A stretch of 64,000 nt of DNA, taken from the NCBI RefSeq assembly GCF_000321225.1, contig NW_004450479.1, positions 603,018-667,017 on the forward strand. The letters are read 5' to 3'. The position numbers and the translations under genes are program-made. The notes under the pieces were generated by a model that was given only the letters and a program-made list of their open reading frames with translations, was not told the DNA's origin and made no database searches. The DNA comes from Odobenus rosmarus divergens. Lineage: Eukaryota > Chordata > Mammalia > Carnivora > Odobenidae. This document shows positions 48,601-59,241 of this stretch, piece after piece; position 1 is the first letter of the stretch, and each line of letters opens with the position of its first letter.

Positions 48601-51600
48601 TTTAAATAAACTGGCAGCTCTTACCTTTCTGATGGCCATAATTTTTATGCTGATTTGTAACTAGCTATCTTTTTTCTTCTTTTTTAAGCTTTTAGCATTT
48701 TTTAAAAAAGATTTTATTTATTTGAGAGAGAGTGTGCAAGCAGGGGGAGGGGCAAAGCGAGAGGGAGAAGCAGACCCCGCACTAAGCACAGAGTCTGACG
48801 TTGGAGCTTAATCCCAGGACCCTGAGATCATGACCTGAGCCGAAATCAAGAGTTGGAGGCTTAACTGACTATCCCATCCAGGTGCCTCTTTTTAGCTGTC
48901 TTTTAAAAATAAGTTTTCTTAATACTGGCACATAAACCTGAGACAAAACATATACTTTTAATAATTTTAACAAAGTAGATTAAATAACCTTATTATCTGC
49001 AGTCACACAATTTTTCTTAAAAAGAAACATTATAATGCCTAAGTATCATCTTAAACCATTACCTTAAGTCAGTTTTCCTATGGATATATTTTACTAACAT
49101 ATAATGCCCAACTCTTTACTTTAAAAAATTCTCTCCCCAAATAGGGCCTTTCACTATGAGAAGAGAGAGTATCTTAGGAACTTTGGTAAAACCTGAAGCT
49201 TTTTCAGATCCCGAGCATGGAGGAACGACTACAACCATGCTCGTAGCTGTGGCCTAGTCTGGCAGCAGGCAGTGCGTGGAGAAACCAGTCCACACCAAGT
49301 GCTCTAAGGAGCAGGTGTTTATTCCAAGTGTCACCTTATTTTATTAGTAATCCCCCACGTGTTTAGGTCTTTAAAAGCCACTGCAGGGTGCCTGGGTGGC
49401 TCATTTGGTTAAGCATTTGACTCTTCGTTTCAGCTCAGGTCATGATCTCAGGGTCCTGGGATCAAGACCCATGTGGGGCTCTGTTTTCAGTAGGGAGTCT
49501 GCTTGGGATTCCCTCACCCTCTGGCCCTCCCCCGACTGACGTGCTTGCACAAACACTCTCTCTAAAATCAATCAATCAATTTAAAAAAAGAAGCCACTGG
49601 GCGCCTGGGTGGCTCAGTCAGTTAAGTGTCTGCCTTCAGCTCAGGTCATGATCCCAGAGTCCTGGGATGGAGCCGTGTTGGGCTCCCTGCTCCGCGGGGA
49701 GTCTGCTTCTCCCTCTGCCTCTCTCTCTCTTTCTCCCTCTGTTTCTCATGAATAAATGAATAAAATCTTACAAAAAAAAAAAAAAGCCACAGCAGAAAAA
49801 TCGAAACTCATGTTGGCGAGTGCCTCCAGTCCTCCTCTCCTGAGCCCGCCCGGTGGTCGTGTGCATGAGGACACCCCGGGGGCAGACCCTGCACAGAGGG
49901 TGGGGGCCGGGGGTTGGGCAGTCCAACAACAGTGGACAACGCAGAAGCCTTCTCGTTGCTACTCTGGGTGGTACCACCCCAGCCCATTCACATCTGAGCT
50001 CTTGGGCGTATTTGAGAGGGACTATCTTCCTTTTTTGTGCACAGGAGACAGCCCATTCCCTCCCTGCTCTGCTCTTCAGAAAGCATCCTGGGAAACCAGA
50101 TGCCGGTCATCTTGCAGATGTGATGCTCCATCATATGCCCTCCATGGGCCGTGGGAGCCGGGGCGAGACCATACTCCTCAGCGAGCGCAGGAGCCTCCTA
50201 CATGTCCCTGCCACCCCATCGCCTGCTGCTCCTGGAGGGCCAGCCGCAGACATCACACACCACCCGTCTGCAAAGCGAGGGGGTGAGGGACGCCCGCCTA
50301 TTGCGGGTCAGAGGCAGGGTCCTCTTAGTTTCTCGAGGTGCCTGTGGAAGTCTGGTCTAGGCTGTGCCCCTGGGAGCCGAACTCTGGAGACACAAAGGGC
50401 AGCTATAAGCTGGCCTTGTAGACTCACAACAATATCAAGGTGCCTCACCCAGACTTTTGAGGAAGCCGCAGAGTCTTCTAGATGCATCAGTCACACTGAG
50501 GCGGAATTTGGCAGCAAAATAAGGCAAAGACTGAGGACACACCGACACTACCAGCACCTTGTGCTGTGAGGTATCACACTTCTGGGAGAAACAGAGAAGA
50601 GCGTCACACGTGTGGTGACTACACAGAGTGAAGTAAGACACCGTGATAAAAAATCCAGTCAAACAGAATGTAGTAACTGTTCTATGAAAACACTGATAAA
50701 CTATACATGCACTAGCAAGTATAATTAAGGAAACGGAAAAAAAATCAGGATTAAAAAGTGTCACATCCCAAGAGATTTTGTCAATTTTTAAAAACAATAC
50801 TCTATCAATAAATGCAAATACCTGAATGAAAGTGGATAATTTTAAAGGAAAAAAAATTACAACATTGGCCCATAAATAACTAAAGTGACCCAATAACAAT
50901 TTAAAAATACACACACACCAGTATGTTTCAATTACAACAAAATACATACACACTGAAACAGTGTCCAGAGATCTGTCCCCAAAGAGGCCTCAATCCCTGG
51001 TCATTCTGGCAAACTGTAGAATATATATATTTATGTACACGTATACATATATGTATGTATGTGTGTGTGTCTGTGTATATACATATATATAAATATATGT
51101 GTTTTTTTTTTCTTAAGAAAGAGAAGAAGAGAGAGCAGGGGGTGGGGCAAAGGCAGAGGGAGAGAGAGAGAAACTTAAGCGGGCTCCACGTTCAGCACAG
51201 AGCCCAACGCAGCGCTTGATCTCATGACCCCAAGATCACGACCAGAGCCGAAACCAAGAGTCAGACGCTTAACTGACCGAGCCACCCAGGCTCCCCAAAT
51301 TATAGGATATTTTTAAGGAGTGGATCATTCTCACCTTCTATAAACTGTTCTAAAAAATACTGTGTGGGGGGCGCCTGGGTGGCTCAGTTGGTTAAGCATC
51401 TGCCTTCGGCTCAGGTCATGGTCCCAGGGTCCTGGGATCGAGCCCCGCATCGGGCTCCCTGCTCAGCGGGGAGCCTGCTTCTCCCTCTCCCTGCCATTCT
51501 CCCTGCTTGTGCTCATTCTGTCTCTCTGACAATAAATAAAATCTTTTTAAAAAAATGCTGTACAAACATGAAACCACAAGGCTATCGACATCCTGAAACC

Positions 51601-54600
51601 AAAACTGATACTGGCAGCTCAAGAAATCCCTACAAAGATATGAACAATTCATCACTAACACAAGGGACATAACCCAGGAGAGCAGTATGGGCAAGGATGC
51701 TGGCATTAGAAAGTCTCCCACGTGACCCTCTAACCTGGAGTTTAGGGCAGATACAGGATTACCATGACAGAGCTGCGTGGGTCAGACGTTGTCAGCAAGT
51801 GAGTAAAGTGGAAACCTGAACAGTGGTATTTGGGGGCAAACCTTCCACCACAGGTCTGAGGATTGGTCTGGTCTCACAGCTGGGGCGTGCAGGCCCAACT
51901 GGATGTGGGAAGGAGGGCATGATTCCTGCTTCTGAATGCATCCCAATAGAAATGTGGAAGCGGGAATCGGGGGAGAGTGTGAGTCGGTGGAAGCAGGAAT
52001 CGGTGTGAGTCCCAGTTGCTAACAGAAGAGGCAGGGCAGAGGGTGGTCCGTCCCCAGCTCCAGAAGCCAGACTCAGTGCTTCCAATCCTTTTACCTAATG
52101 CCCTGCCAGGGAGGTCTCTGGGCCTCACTCCACTCTCACTCAAACGTCCCCTCCCGAGGGAGCTGCTTTGTGACCAGCAGGGGATCAGACTGAGCCCAGG
52201 GCGAAGGGCAGCAGAGCAGAGAAAGGGAAATTGCGGTGTGATTGCATGAGCAGCTGGCTCAACCAACCCAGAACCTCCCCTATGTCCAGTTGCCTGAAAT
52301 AACCATTTCTTTATTCTTTATGCCAGTTTCTGTAGCTGAAATGCTGACTGGTATGCATTTCTACCAGAAGTTTCTACAAACATCTACTTAATAGTAAAAC
52401 TTCTCACTGAAGTCTAAATCGAGATGTTAGTGTGGGGGGAGCTAAAGCCATTTTGTTCAGAGGAGGACAAGCAAGAGCAGGTGGGGACGGCCGCTCGCTC
52501 ATGGACCTCCTAGGGGACCTGACCACCAGGAAGGGAACAGACACAATGCTGACAACAGAAAGACATGTATTTCTCTCTGAAACCGTGACCTAAAAATGCT
52601 GATGTGCCAGGAACACACCACAGGGGTGGTGGCAAATGCGCACAACACTGCTTGGCTCTGTCCTCTGTGCTGGGTGCCCACGTGAAGCCCACACTCCTCA
52701 GGCACTCCGCCTTGCTTGGGCACACCGACTGTTACCGAGACGGCGGTGGGGGCTCCCAGCAGCACCTGCAGTGCTGTGGGCAGGGTGGGGTATGAGAGCG
52801 CTTCCTGAGACCGGCCGTGAGCGAGGGGCAAACGCAGGGGTGTGCTTCAGCCCCTCTGCCTCATCTGCCCTTCCTTTCCCCTGTCCAAAGCTGAGTGACA
52901 CAGCTCTACAGGAGAGCTGAGGGACCACAGCCTTGCCCCCGCCTGACAAGCCCATCAGACCAGAGTCCTGCCTCTGGGAACAGACCAGGGACCTCGAGTC
53001 CTACCACGTCAGTGAGGGAACGTGACCCTGGGCGGGGACTCCAGCAAGGGACATAGGGCCAGGGCTGAGGTGTGTGCGCCGTGCCCAGCAGAGGCTTCTG
53101 TGCCTCACCCCCCCCCACCGCCAGCAGGGGCCCTACCTTATTAAGGTTCAGAACGCGGAAGAAGTCCTTGGCATTCTGCTGGGAAACCTGGAGCCCTTCC
53201 TCAGCAGTCACACAGCTGTCACACGCCAGGCAGTCACTCAGAAATATCTTGGCATCAGCCAACTTATGGAATTCTCCCTTCTACAAAAGAAAGATGTTTT
53301 GGTCTGATTCTTCAATAAAGACTCTAACATGTGCTTCTCTAGGGAGAATGACAGCATGAGACCAACACAGAACATGGACACCTTGGACAACACAGAGCCG
53401 GAGGGCCACAGAACAGGCCACAGTGACACGGAGGAGTCACACGGATGACAACCCAGGGTGGGAGCAGGACAGCACAGCACTGTCACATGGTGGAAGAAAT
53501 CTACATTCCTGTGCCTCAGGAGCTGGCCCAGCGCCTCTCTTCCCTATGTCCCCTTCTGTGTTGCCCTTGGGGACTCCCACTCTCAGTCTGCTCTGTACTC
53601 CCTGGTAAGCTCATCAAGGCCCATGGCTCCCCAAGGAAGCTGGCAGCCTGGCTTCAGGAGGTCTGAATGGGGCCCGAGAGTCTGCACTTCTAACAAGCTC
53701 CCAGGTGGGTCCAGAGCTGCCACTCGGAGGGTCTGGAGCACAGGGCCTCGCACACAGCGGGGGCCCAGCAGATAATGCTGTGCTACTTGGAGAATCCTCG
53801 CGCTCCGTCCCTGCAGAGGTCTCCCGGAGCACACTGTGCGCCGTTCCCAGGACTTCCTCCGTGCCGTGTGCTGTGCACCACACAGTCCTTCTTTCTGCAG
53901 GCTCTCCTGGGCCGGGTCTGGTCCCTCCCCACCCGTCCCGTTCCTTCTGCCCCCTCCTGTCTCCTAAACATGTGCGTCCCGCAGAAGACTGTCCACCACC
54001 TTCTCTCTAATCAGCCTCACTTCCCAGAACAGTGTCGGCTCCCCCAGCCCCCAACACCTCTCCAACCTTCACCTCCAGCGGAGCTCTTTCCCTCCCCAAG
54101 CTCCAGACCGCCACCCCACAGAGAGCTCAGCGTCTGTGGAACTCAAATTGCACTCAGCTTCCTGCGCTGCATCCTCTGTCCTGCTTTTGCCACTGTGGGG
54201 GCCTGCCCAGGCCCCACCACCCTGTCTCCCAGGTCCTTTCCCTCATTCTCCCCTGCTCTAGCCACCTTAAGCCACCTGCCTCCATCACCTGCCTCTCCCC
54301 CCACATATGACCTGTCCCCTCCCCCAGACCACTCTGTGCACCCCTCCTCTGACCTGCTCACCCTACTGGGGTGCCGCCCACTGTGCTGGCAGGACGCCTG
54401 CTGAGGCTGTGCACACACCTTATCTCTGTGTTACCACAGCCCTGGGAGAGAAGGAACCCAACTCCCCAGGTCACTGATAAGGAAACTGGGGCTCCCGGGT
54501 TTAGATGTCTGTCCGAGGTGATGTGGCCAGAGGGTAGGTGTGGGAGGCACCAGGCACTCCCTGCTTCTTCTGCCTTTGCGCCCCGGGTGCCTGCCTCATC

Positions 54601-56992
54601 TGCTGCTTGCCAAGCCCTACAGCTGCCAGAGCACAGAGCTGGTACAAGAGGGACTAGATCAGTCCTGTCAGTCCAGACCTTGTGTCGGGGTCACCAGATT
54701 AAAGTGAAACCTGCTGCTGTCCACGTTGCCAGCTCTCCACTAGTGAAGTCAGTACCAGTCCTTTCCAAGGGAGGAGTGACCTCCCCTACCCAGTAAACTT
54801 AAACCATCACCCCTAGCTAAGGGGGATTTAAACCCTCAAGAACAAAGTTAGAGAAGAAACCACTAGAAAAATAAACTTACGGGATCATGAGATTTGAATT
54901 ATTTTTTAAATTACCTACCTAAACTCCCATTTTACAGAATGAAACTTTTCATTAAAAAAGTTGGAGACCTAAATATTATACCACTATTTCTAATCAATGA
55001 CTGAAGATGGTATTTTTCTTTGTTCTTCACAGTTTGTTTTGGCTGGGTGTATTCTGAGAACACTTGCTCTTGGGCACTTCTGTCCCAAAGGTCACATGCC
55101 TAGGAATGACCACCCTGTATGCCCTCGGCAAGCCCCCCCCCCGCCCCAGGGCGCCACTTTAGGATCTTCTTTCTTAGAGCAGTGGTGTGCCAGGGACATG
55201 AGCCCTCGAAGAGGAGAAAAACAGCCCCAGCCGTTTATTCCAGGCTAATGCAAAATTGAGAAATTACTTGCCTCTCCATTCTCCTGAGCCAGACTTGGTA
55301 CATCAACTGAAGCATTCTCTTGGTCCTCGGTTTTTGTTTTCTTACTACATTCCTTGAAAAAGCAAAGGAACATATAAAAGTACTTTTAATCTGACTCTCT
55401 CAACTTAAAAAGATGTATGTACACTCTGATCCATTAAGCTCCTGTGTAGAAATCCTCTCTACAAAAACAAAAGTACCTGAACTTGTGGACACACATGCAC
55501 ACCCTCCTCTATCTGTCCTTGCAGTAACCGAAAACTAGCAGCAACGTGGCCTTCCACCAACGGGTAAATCAACACCGATAGCCTGGATACTTGTTACATT
55601 TAGAATACCATGAACTAGAATTATGTGTAATGCTTTGAAAATGTATCTCTGTAAAGTGTTAAATAAAAAAAAAAGAGGAAGTGATGGAATATTTACATGA
55701 TCTAACTTTTGGAAAAACAAACAAAAAATCCCCATCCCCACAACGAATGGCTCTTTATGTTATCAGCCTAGAAGCAAGTGTGGAAGGTTACCCCGGTCAC
55801 TATGGTTACGACCAGCGAACGACCAGCCCTGTCCTTCCTGCATTCCTGTTTTGTTACTACAATCATGTAAGTTGTATAAAAACTCCTCAAAAACATGTTT
55901 TGATCAGTTTCAATCATCCACATCAAGAACTGTGCTGGCTATGACTGCCCTGAGTGGTAACAGAAGTTCGTTTGTTTTTTTTCCCCCTTTGGCTTCAAAC
56001 ATATTTAGAAAGGACAGACAAGTGCACTGAGAACTGGAAAGACCCAGCACGAGCCCAAATGTCACGTGACTAGAAGGCACCTGGAAACGAAACCTGACCC
56101 GCAGTGGCGCCGGGCATCTGGCAGGTTCAGCGTCCGCAGCTCACCAACCAACCACCTGCAGTCGCCCTCGACCCAGTAAAACCCAAACCAGTTGTCACAC
56201 AGGAGACCAAGTCTGCGAGATGACGCGGACGTACCGGAGCCCGGAGCGGCTGATTCCGGAAACGGGGGACTGGGGGCCGGGGGACCCGGGACGGCGCCAC
56301 GGCCCGCACCGCCCGCTCTGGGCACCAGGGCTCCCGGAGGCTGGTGACCGCAGGCAGCTCCAACCCCCGGCTCCGACCCTGACCCGACCTGACTCCCTGA
56401 CCTCGAACAGCCCGGACCCCGGCCGGACCGAACCCCTGACCCCCAGCAGCACCGACCATGGCAGGACTGACCCCCTGACCCCGAGCAGCCCCGACCCCGG
56501 CCGGACTGACCCCCTGACCCCGAGCAGCACAGAGCCCGGCCGGACTGACCCCCTGACCCCGAGCAGCACCGACCATGGCAGGACTGACCCCCTGACCCCG
56601 AGCAGCACCGACCATGGCAGGACTGACCCCCTGACCCCGAGCAGCACCGACCATGGCAGGACTGACCCCCTGACCCCGAGCAGCCCCGACCCCGGCCGGA
56701 CTGACCCCCTGACCCCGAGCAGCACCGACCCCTGGCAGGACTGACCCCCTGACCCCGAGCAGCCCCGACCCCGGCCGGACTGACCCCCTGACCCCGAGCA
56801 GCACCGACCCCGGCCGGACTGACCCCCTGACCCCCAGCAGCCCCGAACCCGGCCGGACTGACCCCCTGACCCCAACTCCCTGACTCCGGCCGGACCGACC
56901 CCCCTGACCCCGAGCAGCACCATCCCGGCCGGACCGATTCCCGGCCCCGAGTGCGCGGGGCCCACCTTCCGCGTGCAGTGCTCACACTTCAT
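39367..56992 (-). CDS. NARF: NARF, nuclear prelamin A recognition factor (11 coding exons, complete)
   Basis: The coding sequence joins complement(39367-39608, 41241-41398, 42059-42196, 43066-43129, 44232-44361, 45710-45828, 48123-48257, 50449-50581, 53137-53280, 55272-55352, 56966-56992). The exons total 1371 nt, which is 456 residues plus a stop, the length of the human protein. Seen in the sequence: Cys3, Cys6 and Cys11 at the N terminus, CxxCxxC at 53-59, TSACPGW at 169-175, APCYDKK near 226-232, ACPGGC at 373-378, and a C-terminal DIKW. These correspond to the iron-only hydrogenase (Nar1/CIAO3-like) fold. The first H-cluster motif, normally TSCCPxW, carries Ala at one Cys position. Known for the family: human NARF is nuclear and binds the farnesylated tail of prelamin A; no hydrogenase activity is established. 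All junctions are GT-AG except intron 2, which reads as GC-AG. No frameshift or premature stop was seen. The start was chosen because MKCEHC opens the conserved protein and exon 1 ends in phase 0. Confidence 0.97.
40210..40428 (-). mobile_element. SINEC in NARF intron 10
   Basis: Long double T-rich tail; CAGCTGCACTTTT flanks it on both sides. Confidence 0.9.
41241..41398 (-). CDS. NARF: NARF coding exon 10
   Basis: 158 nt, residues 325-376, [13 protein letters not shown] to FVEVLACPG, plus bases of the split Arg324 and Gly377. It carries the start of the third hydrogenase-like motif. The acceptor is CATCTTACAG and the donor G|GTAAGA. Confidence 0.96.
41421..41607 (-). mobile_element. SINEC in NARF intron 9
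   Basis: Begins 22 bp from exon 10, next to its splice acceptor; the T run could affect the pyrimidine tract only weakly, since the exon side already reads CATCTTACAG. Confidence 0.9.
41656..41849 (-). mobile_element. SINEC in NARF intron 9
   Basis: Perfect target duplication TGACAATCATTTT. Confidence 0.92.
42059..42196 (-). CDS. NARF: NARF coding exon 9
   Basis: 138 nt, residues 279-323, [19 protein letters not shown] to VTYRTL, plus split Leu278 and Arg324. The acceptor is CCTGGCAAG. The donor AG|GTCTGC is GT but matches the consensus weakly after position +2. Confidence 0.94.
43066..43129 (-). CDS. NARF: NARF coding exon 8
   Basis: A 64-nt exon, residues 258-277 ([20 protein letters not shown]) plus two bases of Leu278. 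The acceptor is TTTGTCTGTAG and the donor CTCT|GTAAGT. It is short enough to be missed by gene finders, but it fits exons 7 and 9 exactly in phase. Confidence 0.93.
44232..44361 (-). CDS. NARF: NARF coding exon 7
   Basis: 130 nt, residues 214-256, from [12 protein letters not shown] to ADCVLTS, plus the first base of Gly257. It contains [10 protein letters not shown], the counterpart of the second H-cluster motif of iron-only hydrogenases. The acceptor is TCTCCCCAG and the donor CAG|GTGAGG. Confidence 0.96.
45710..45828 (-). CDS. NARF: NARF coding exon 6
   Basis: 119 nt, residues 175-213, from [12 protein letters not shown] to KDYFARRQ. The acceptor is TCTCCCCAG and the donor CAG|GTAAGC. No methionine lies early in the exon, so it gives no long open reading frame of its own; it was found from the flanking phases and the conserved order of residues. 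Confidence 0.95.
46741..46866. mobile_element. Interspersed repeat fragment in a NARF intron
   Basis: TTTGTTTCAGGGGTACAGGT CTGTGATTC and CAGTGCTCACCATGG recur in carnivore genomes as a LINE-1-associated fragment, from memory of the wording. It lies in NARF intron 5. Confidence 0.4.
48123..48257 (-). CDS. NARF: NARF coding exon 5
   Basis: 135 nt encoding residues 130-173 ([13 protein letters not shown] to TSACP) with split glycines at both ends. It carries the first hydrogenase-like motif, TSACPGW, completed in exon 6. The acceptor is CCTGCAG and the donor CCAG|GTGAGC. Confidence 0.96.
48699..48887 (-). mobile_element. SINEC, older copy, NARF intron 4
   Basis: Uses the AAATCAAGAGTTGGA variant. 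Head complement eroded to CCATCCAGGTGCC. Confidence 0.85.
49386..49590 (+). mobile_element. SINEC, older subtype, NARF intron 4
   Basis: Tail reads ATCAATCAATCAATTTAAAA. Its flanking duplicate AAGCCACTG hosts the next SINE. Confidence 0.88.
49599..49785 (+). mobile_element. SINEC, NARF intron 4
   Basis: Inserted at the end of the previous copy; AAGCCAC follows the tail, so both insertions used nearly the same site. Confidence 0.9.
50449..50581 (-). CDS. NARF: NARF coding exon 4
   Basis: 133 nt encoding residues 85-128 and the first base of Gly129. It starts [12 protein letters not shown] and ends LCGFLKSL. The acceptor is TTTCTCCCAG and the donor G|GTGAGG, leaving in phase 1. Confidence 0.96.
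51017..51101 (+). repeat. TA/TG/TATG microsatellite
   Basis: Mixed ATAT, TATG and TG runs in NARF intron 3, next to a SINE. Confidence 0.85.
51102..51296 (-). mobile_element. SINEC, older subtype, NARF intron 3
   Basis: Next to a TA/TG-rich microsatellite, which replaces the usual tail. Confidence 0.83.
51367..51555 (+). mobile_element. SINEC, NARF intron 3
   Basis: Flanks AAAAATACTGT / AAAAATGCTGT. Confidence 0.9.
53137..53280 (-). CDS. NARF: NARF coding exon 3
   Basis: 48 codons (residues 37-84), [11 protein letters not shown] through RVLNLNK. It includes the CxxCxxC of the N-terminal iron-sulfur-type motif (Cys53, Cys56, Cys59). The acceptor is CTTTTGTAG and the donor AAG|GTAGGG, phase 0 on both sides. 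Confidence 0.96.
54420..54532 (+). mobile_element. MIR fragment in NARF intron 3 or flank
   Basis: ACTGATAAGGAAACTGGGGC preceded by TATCTCTGTGTTACCACAGC is MIR-like. It lies within NARF intron 2. Confidence 0.5.
55272..55352 (-). CDS. NARF: NARF coding exon 2
   Basis: 27 codons, from ECSKK to AQENGE, between acceptor TTTTTCAAG and donor GAG|GCAAGT. The donor is GC rather than GT. Using the nearest GT four bases downstream would shift the frame relative to exon 3, so the GC-AG junction is the only one that keeps the conserved protein. The region is hydrophilic and probably a flexible linker. Confidence 0.92.
56376..56945. repeat. 39-bp minisatellite in NARF intron 1
   Basis: About 13 head-to-tail units of 39 bp, consensus beginning CTGACCCCGAGCAGCACC and ending GGACTGACCCC. 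Two variants alternate: one contains ACCATGGCAGG and the other ACCCCGGCCGG. One unit near 56731 has an extra C and is 40 bp. Since 39 is a multiple of 3, long repetitive open frames arise on both strands; they are not real genes. On the minus (transcribed) strand each unit has two G-runs, so G-quadruplexes are possible. Confidence 0.93.
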
Positions 56993-57560
56993 CTGGAGCG
57001 GGGCAGGCGGGGGGCCAGGGTTCGGCCTCAGTGAAGCACCGGGAGACTCGGTCACAGACGCCCGGCGCCCGCCGCCCTTTGTTGTAGTCACCCGCGGCAC
57101 GGCACCACCCCCAGCGGCTCCACTTGACCAATGAGAGCGCCGGGAAGGGGCGGGCCACAACACTAAACCAATAGGAGCGCAGATGGTGCGGTGCGGCTCC
57201 CTCCCACATGTCTCCGCCTAGGCCAATGACAGCCCCGGGAAGGGGCGGGCCGGGCCCTGGAGCCAATCGGAGCGCGCGGGGGCGGAGAGCGGCGGACGCC
57301 CGGGAGGCCCCGCGGGTCATCTCGCCCGTTTCGGCGGCTCGCGGGTCGGGGGCGGCACGGGGCTCACAGGCAGACCCTCTCTAGGAGGCGACCCTGAGTT
57401 GTCCTGGGGCGCCTGGTCCGTCAGCTTGGCTCCACCTTAAGCCTGTCTCCAGACTCCGCCAGGCCATCGCCATTGCCGCCCGGAGGCGCGTCACGTAGGC
57501 CGGGCCTGGCGGCAGTGCGCACGCGCGGGTCCGCACCACGTGGCGCCTTGGTGGAGCTCG
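56950..57560 (-). promoter_or_regulatory. NARF: NARF CpG-island promoter with duplicated CCAAT/GC-box module
   Basis: GC- and CpG-rich sequence around and upstream of NARF exon 1, with no clear TATA box. Four CCAAT pentamers read on the plus strand at 57128, 57168, 57223 and 57263. Two GGGAAGGGGCGGGCC elements lie near 57142 and 57237. The pairs are spaced 95 bp apart, so the core is a tandem duplication. A CACGTG E-box lies near 57537. It may also fire divergently towards CYBC1, but no plus-strand exon is recognisable. Confidence 0.8.
56966..56992 (-). CDS. NARF: NARF coding exon 1
   Basis: Nine codons, MKCEHCTRK, followed by donor AAG|GTGGG. The exon ends in phase 0. It carries two of the N-terminal cysteines. 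It lies directly beside the 39-bp minisatellite of intron 1 and inside the CpG island. The reading frame is also open upstream to an ATG at 57163, but that stretch lies in the promoter region. Confidence 0.95.
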
Positions 57561-57810
57561 AAGGTGGGTGTGAAGCAGAGTCGACTAGATGTTCTCAGCC
57601 GGTGTGTGGATGATCGGGCACCTGCTTTGCAAATAATGAGTAGTTACTGTTTCTGGGAGAAATGACACCAGCTGCAGGGTTAAAACGAAAATGTTTAACT
57701 CATAATAATGAAATTAAACATTTTATAAAATCAGTGTCTGCTCTTTGCGGGATGATCAGAAATGAGAATCATGCCTAGGAAAGTTCAGTGGACCATAAGA
57801 AAAGCAACTG

Positions 57811-58235
57811 GTGACCTTAAAAATAAAGCTGCCAGTCATTTTACCAGCACATTGGGTTTATTTGGGAATAGCAGAGAATTGCAATCTAGACCAGGCTAGC
57901 TACACCAAAACCATAGGCAAGTCGGGAGAACAAAGAAGAGGAGCACACTTCTGTAGAGGAAAGGGGGGTGTTGGGAGGGGCTGTTGTAAACAAAAAGGCC
58001 GTTGGAACAAAACAGTAGCTTCTCGAGGGCTGAGCTGTGATTGCCTCTCATTGACTGTCTTGTTGCGTGGGCTTGAGGAAACCTAACTTCCTTCTGCTGG
58101 GGTAGTAAAGTAGTGGCTAAGGTAGTATTTACCTGCAAGGTTCCTGCTGGGTCTGCAGTTGAGAACAGTGTTGGGGGGAGAGCTCCCTTTGCCTGCTCCT
58201 AACCCCTCCTAAAGGAGCTTTCCTTGATTCAGTTT
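57811..58235 (-). mobile_element. LTR-like element, minus orientation
   Basis: Read on the minus strand it has GACAGTCAATGAGAGG, TTTTTGTTTACAAC, a C-rich block and CTCTGCTATTCCC, then AATAAA at 57862-57857. The order of these blocks matches the plus-strand element at 62245-62690. It is probably another copy of the same retroviral LTR family with a single CCAAT-like unit. Confidence 0.55.
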
Positions 58236-58515
58236 CATAATTTATAGGGGTTCATTCAGCTTTTTACAAATGCATACGTTAAAATCAGAAGGTCTAACCC
58301 CTACATTACTCAAATGTAGGTAGGCACCTCTCAGAAAACACATTCCCTCAATTTTCAGCAGGAATAAGAGGATAATTTTAGGTTGTCATTTGTATATTTG
58401 TTATTGTTTTAGAAACATAACTACAATACCATTAATTACCATGTGTGAAAACAAATTACAATTACTTAATTTCATCAAATATGTAGTTAGTGTCCAGGTT
58501 TCCCTAAATTGATCC

Positions 58516-58721
58516 CTTTTTTTTAAAAAAAAAAGATTTTATTTATTTATTTGATACAGAGAGAGAGAGCGCACAAGCAGGGGAAGCGGCAGGCAGAGGG
58601 AGAGGGAGAAGCAGACTCCTTGCTGAGCAGAGAGCCTGATGTGGGACTTGATCACAGGATGCTGGGATCATGACCTGAGTCGAAGGCAGACGCTTCACCG
58701 ACTGAGCCACCCAGGCACCCC
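58516..58721 (-). mobile_element. SINEC in LINE-1 3' UTR
   Basis: Flanked by CCCTTTTTTT on both sides. Confidence 0.9.
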
Positions 58722-59241
58722 CCCTTTTTTTAGTTCAAATCAGGACCTAAATAAGTCCAAAATTTTCATTGGTTTGTGTGTTTCCTATGTCTCTTAAAAA
58801 AATCTTTTTGTTTTAAAATAACTTGAGGCTCACTAAGAAGCTGCAAAGACACTACAGTGTCTGAAGGCTGTGTGTGTGTTTACCTTTGTAGATTCCATCC
58901 ACTCCCTCTCTTTTGCCTTGCATATCATTATAAAGAAGTCAGGCGGTTTGGCTGTAGGGTTTCCAAGAATTGCTGCCTGCACCCTTGTGGAGTCCTTTAG
59001 TATACCCTTGTCCTCTGAATTCCCAGGAAAGAGTAGTCAAATGTTCTCATGCCTTGATCCCAGGTTAAATTTTTTGGCAAGACTATTTCATAGATGTTGT
59101 TGTGTAATTCTATCAGGAGGTTACACTAACTCCTTTCTGTGATATTAATTAGCGCCCATTGATAAAACTGCATAGATCCATTAATTCATGACAGCAGTGT
59201 TTTAATCCTACCATTTCTTATTAATTTATTAGCAGGAATAT

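Noticed and set aside
49853..50569. 238-codon plus-strand open frame
   Set aside because: Starts in NARF intron 4 and runs antisense over exon 4; no known domain, no own promoter seen.
56062..57163. Repetitive frames of 174-322 codons on both strands
   Set aside because: Produced by the 39-bp minisatellite, whose unit length is a multiple of three; only the nine NARF codons are supported.
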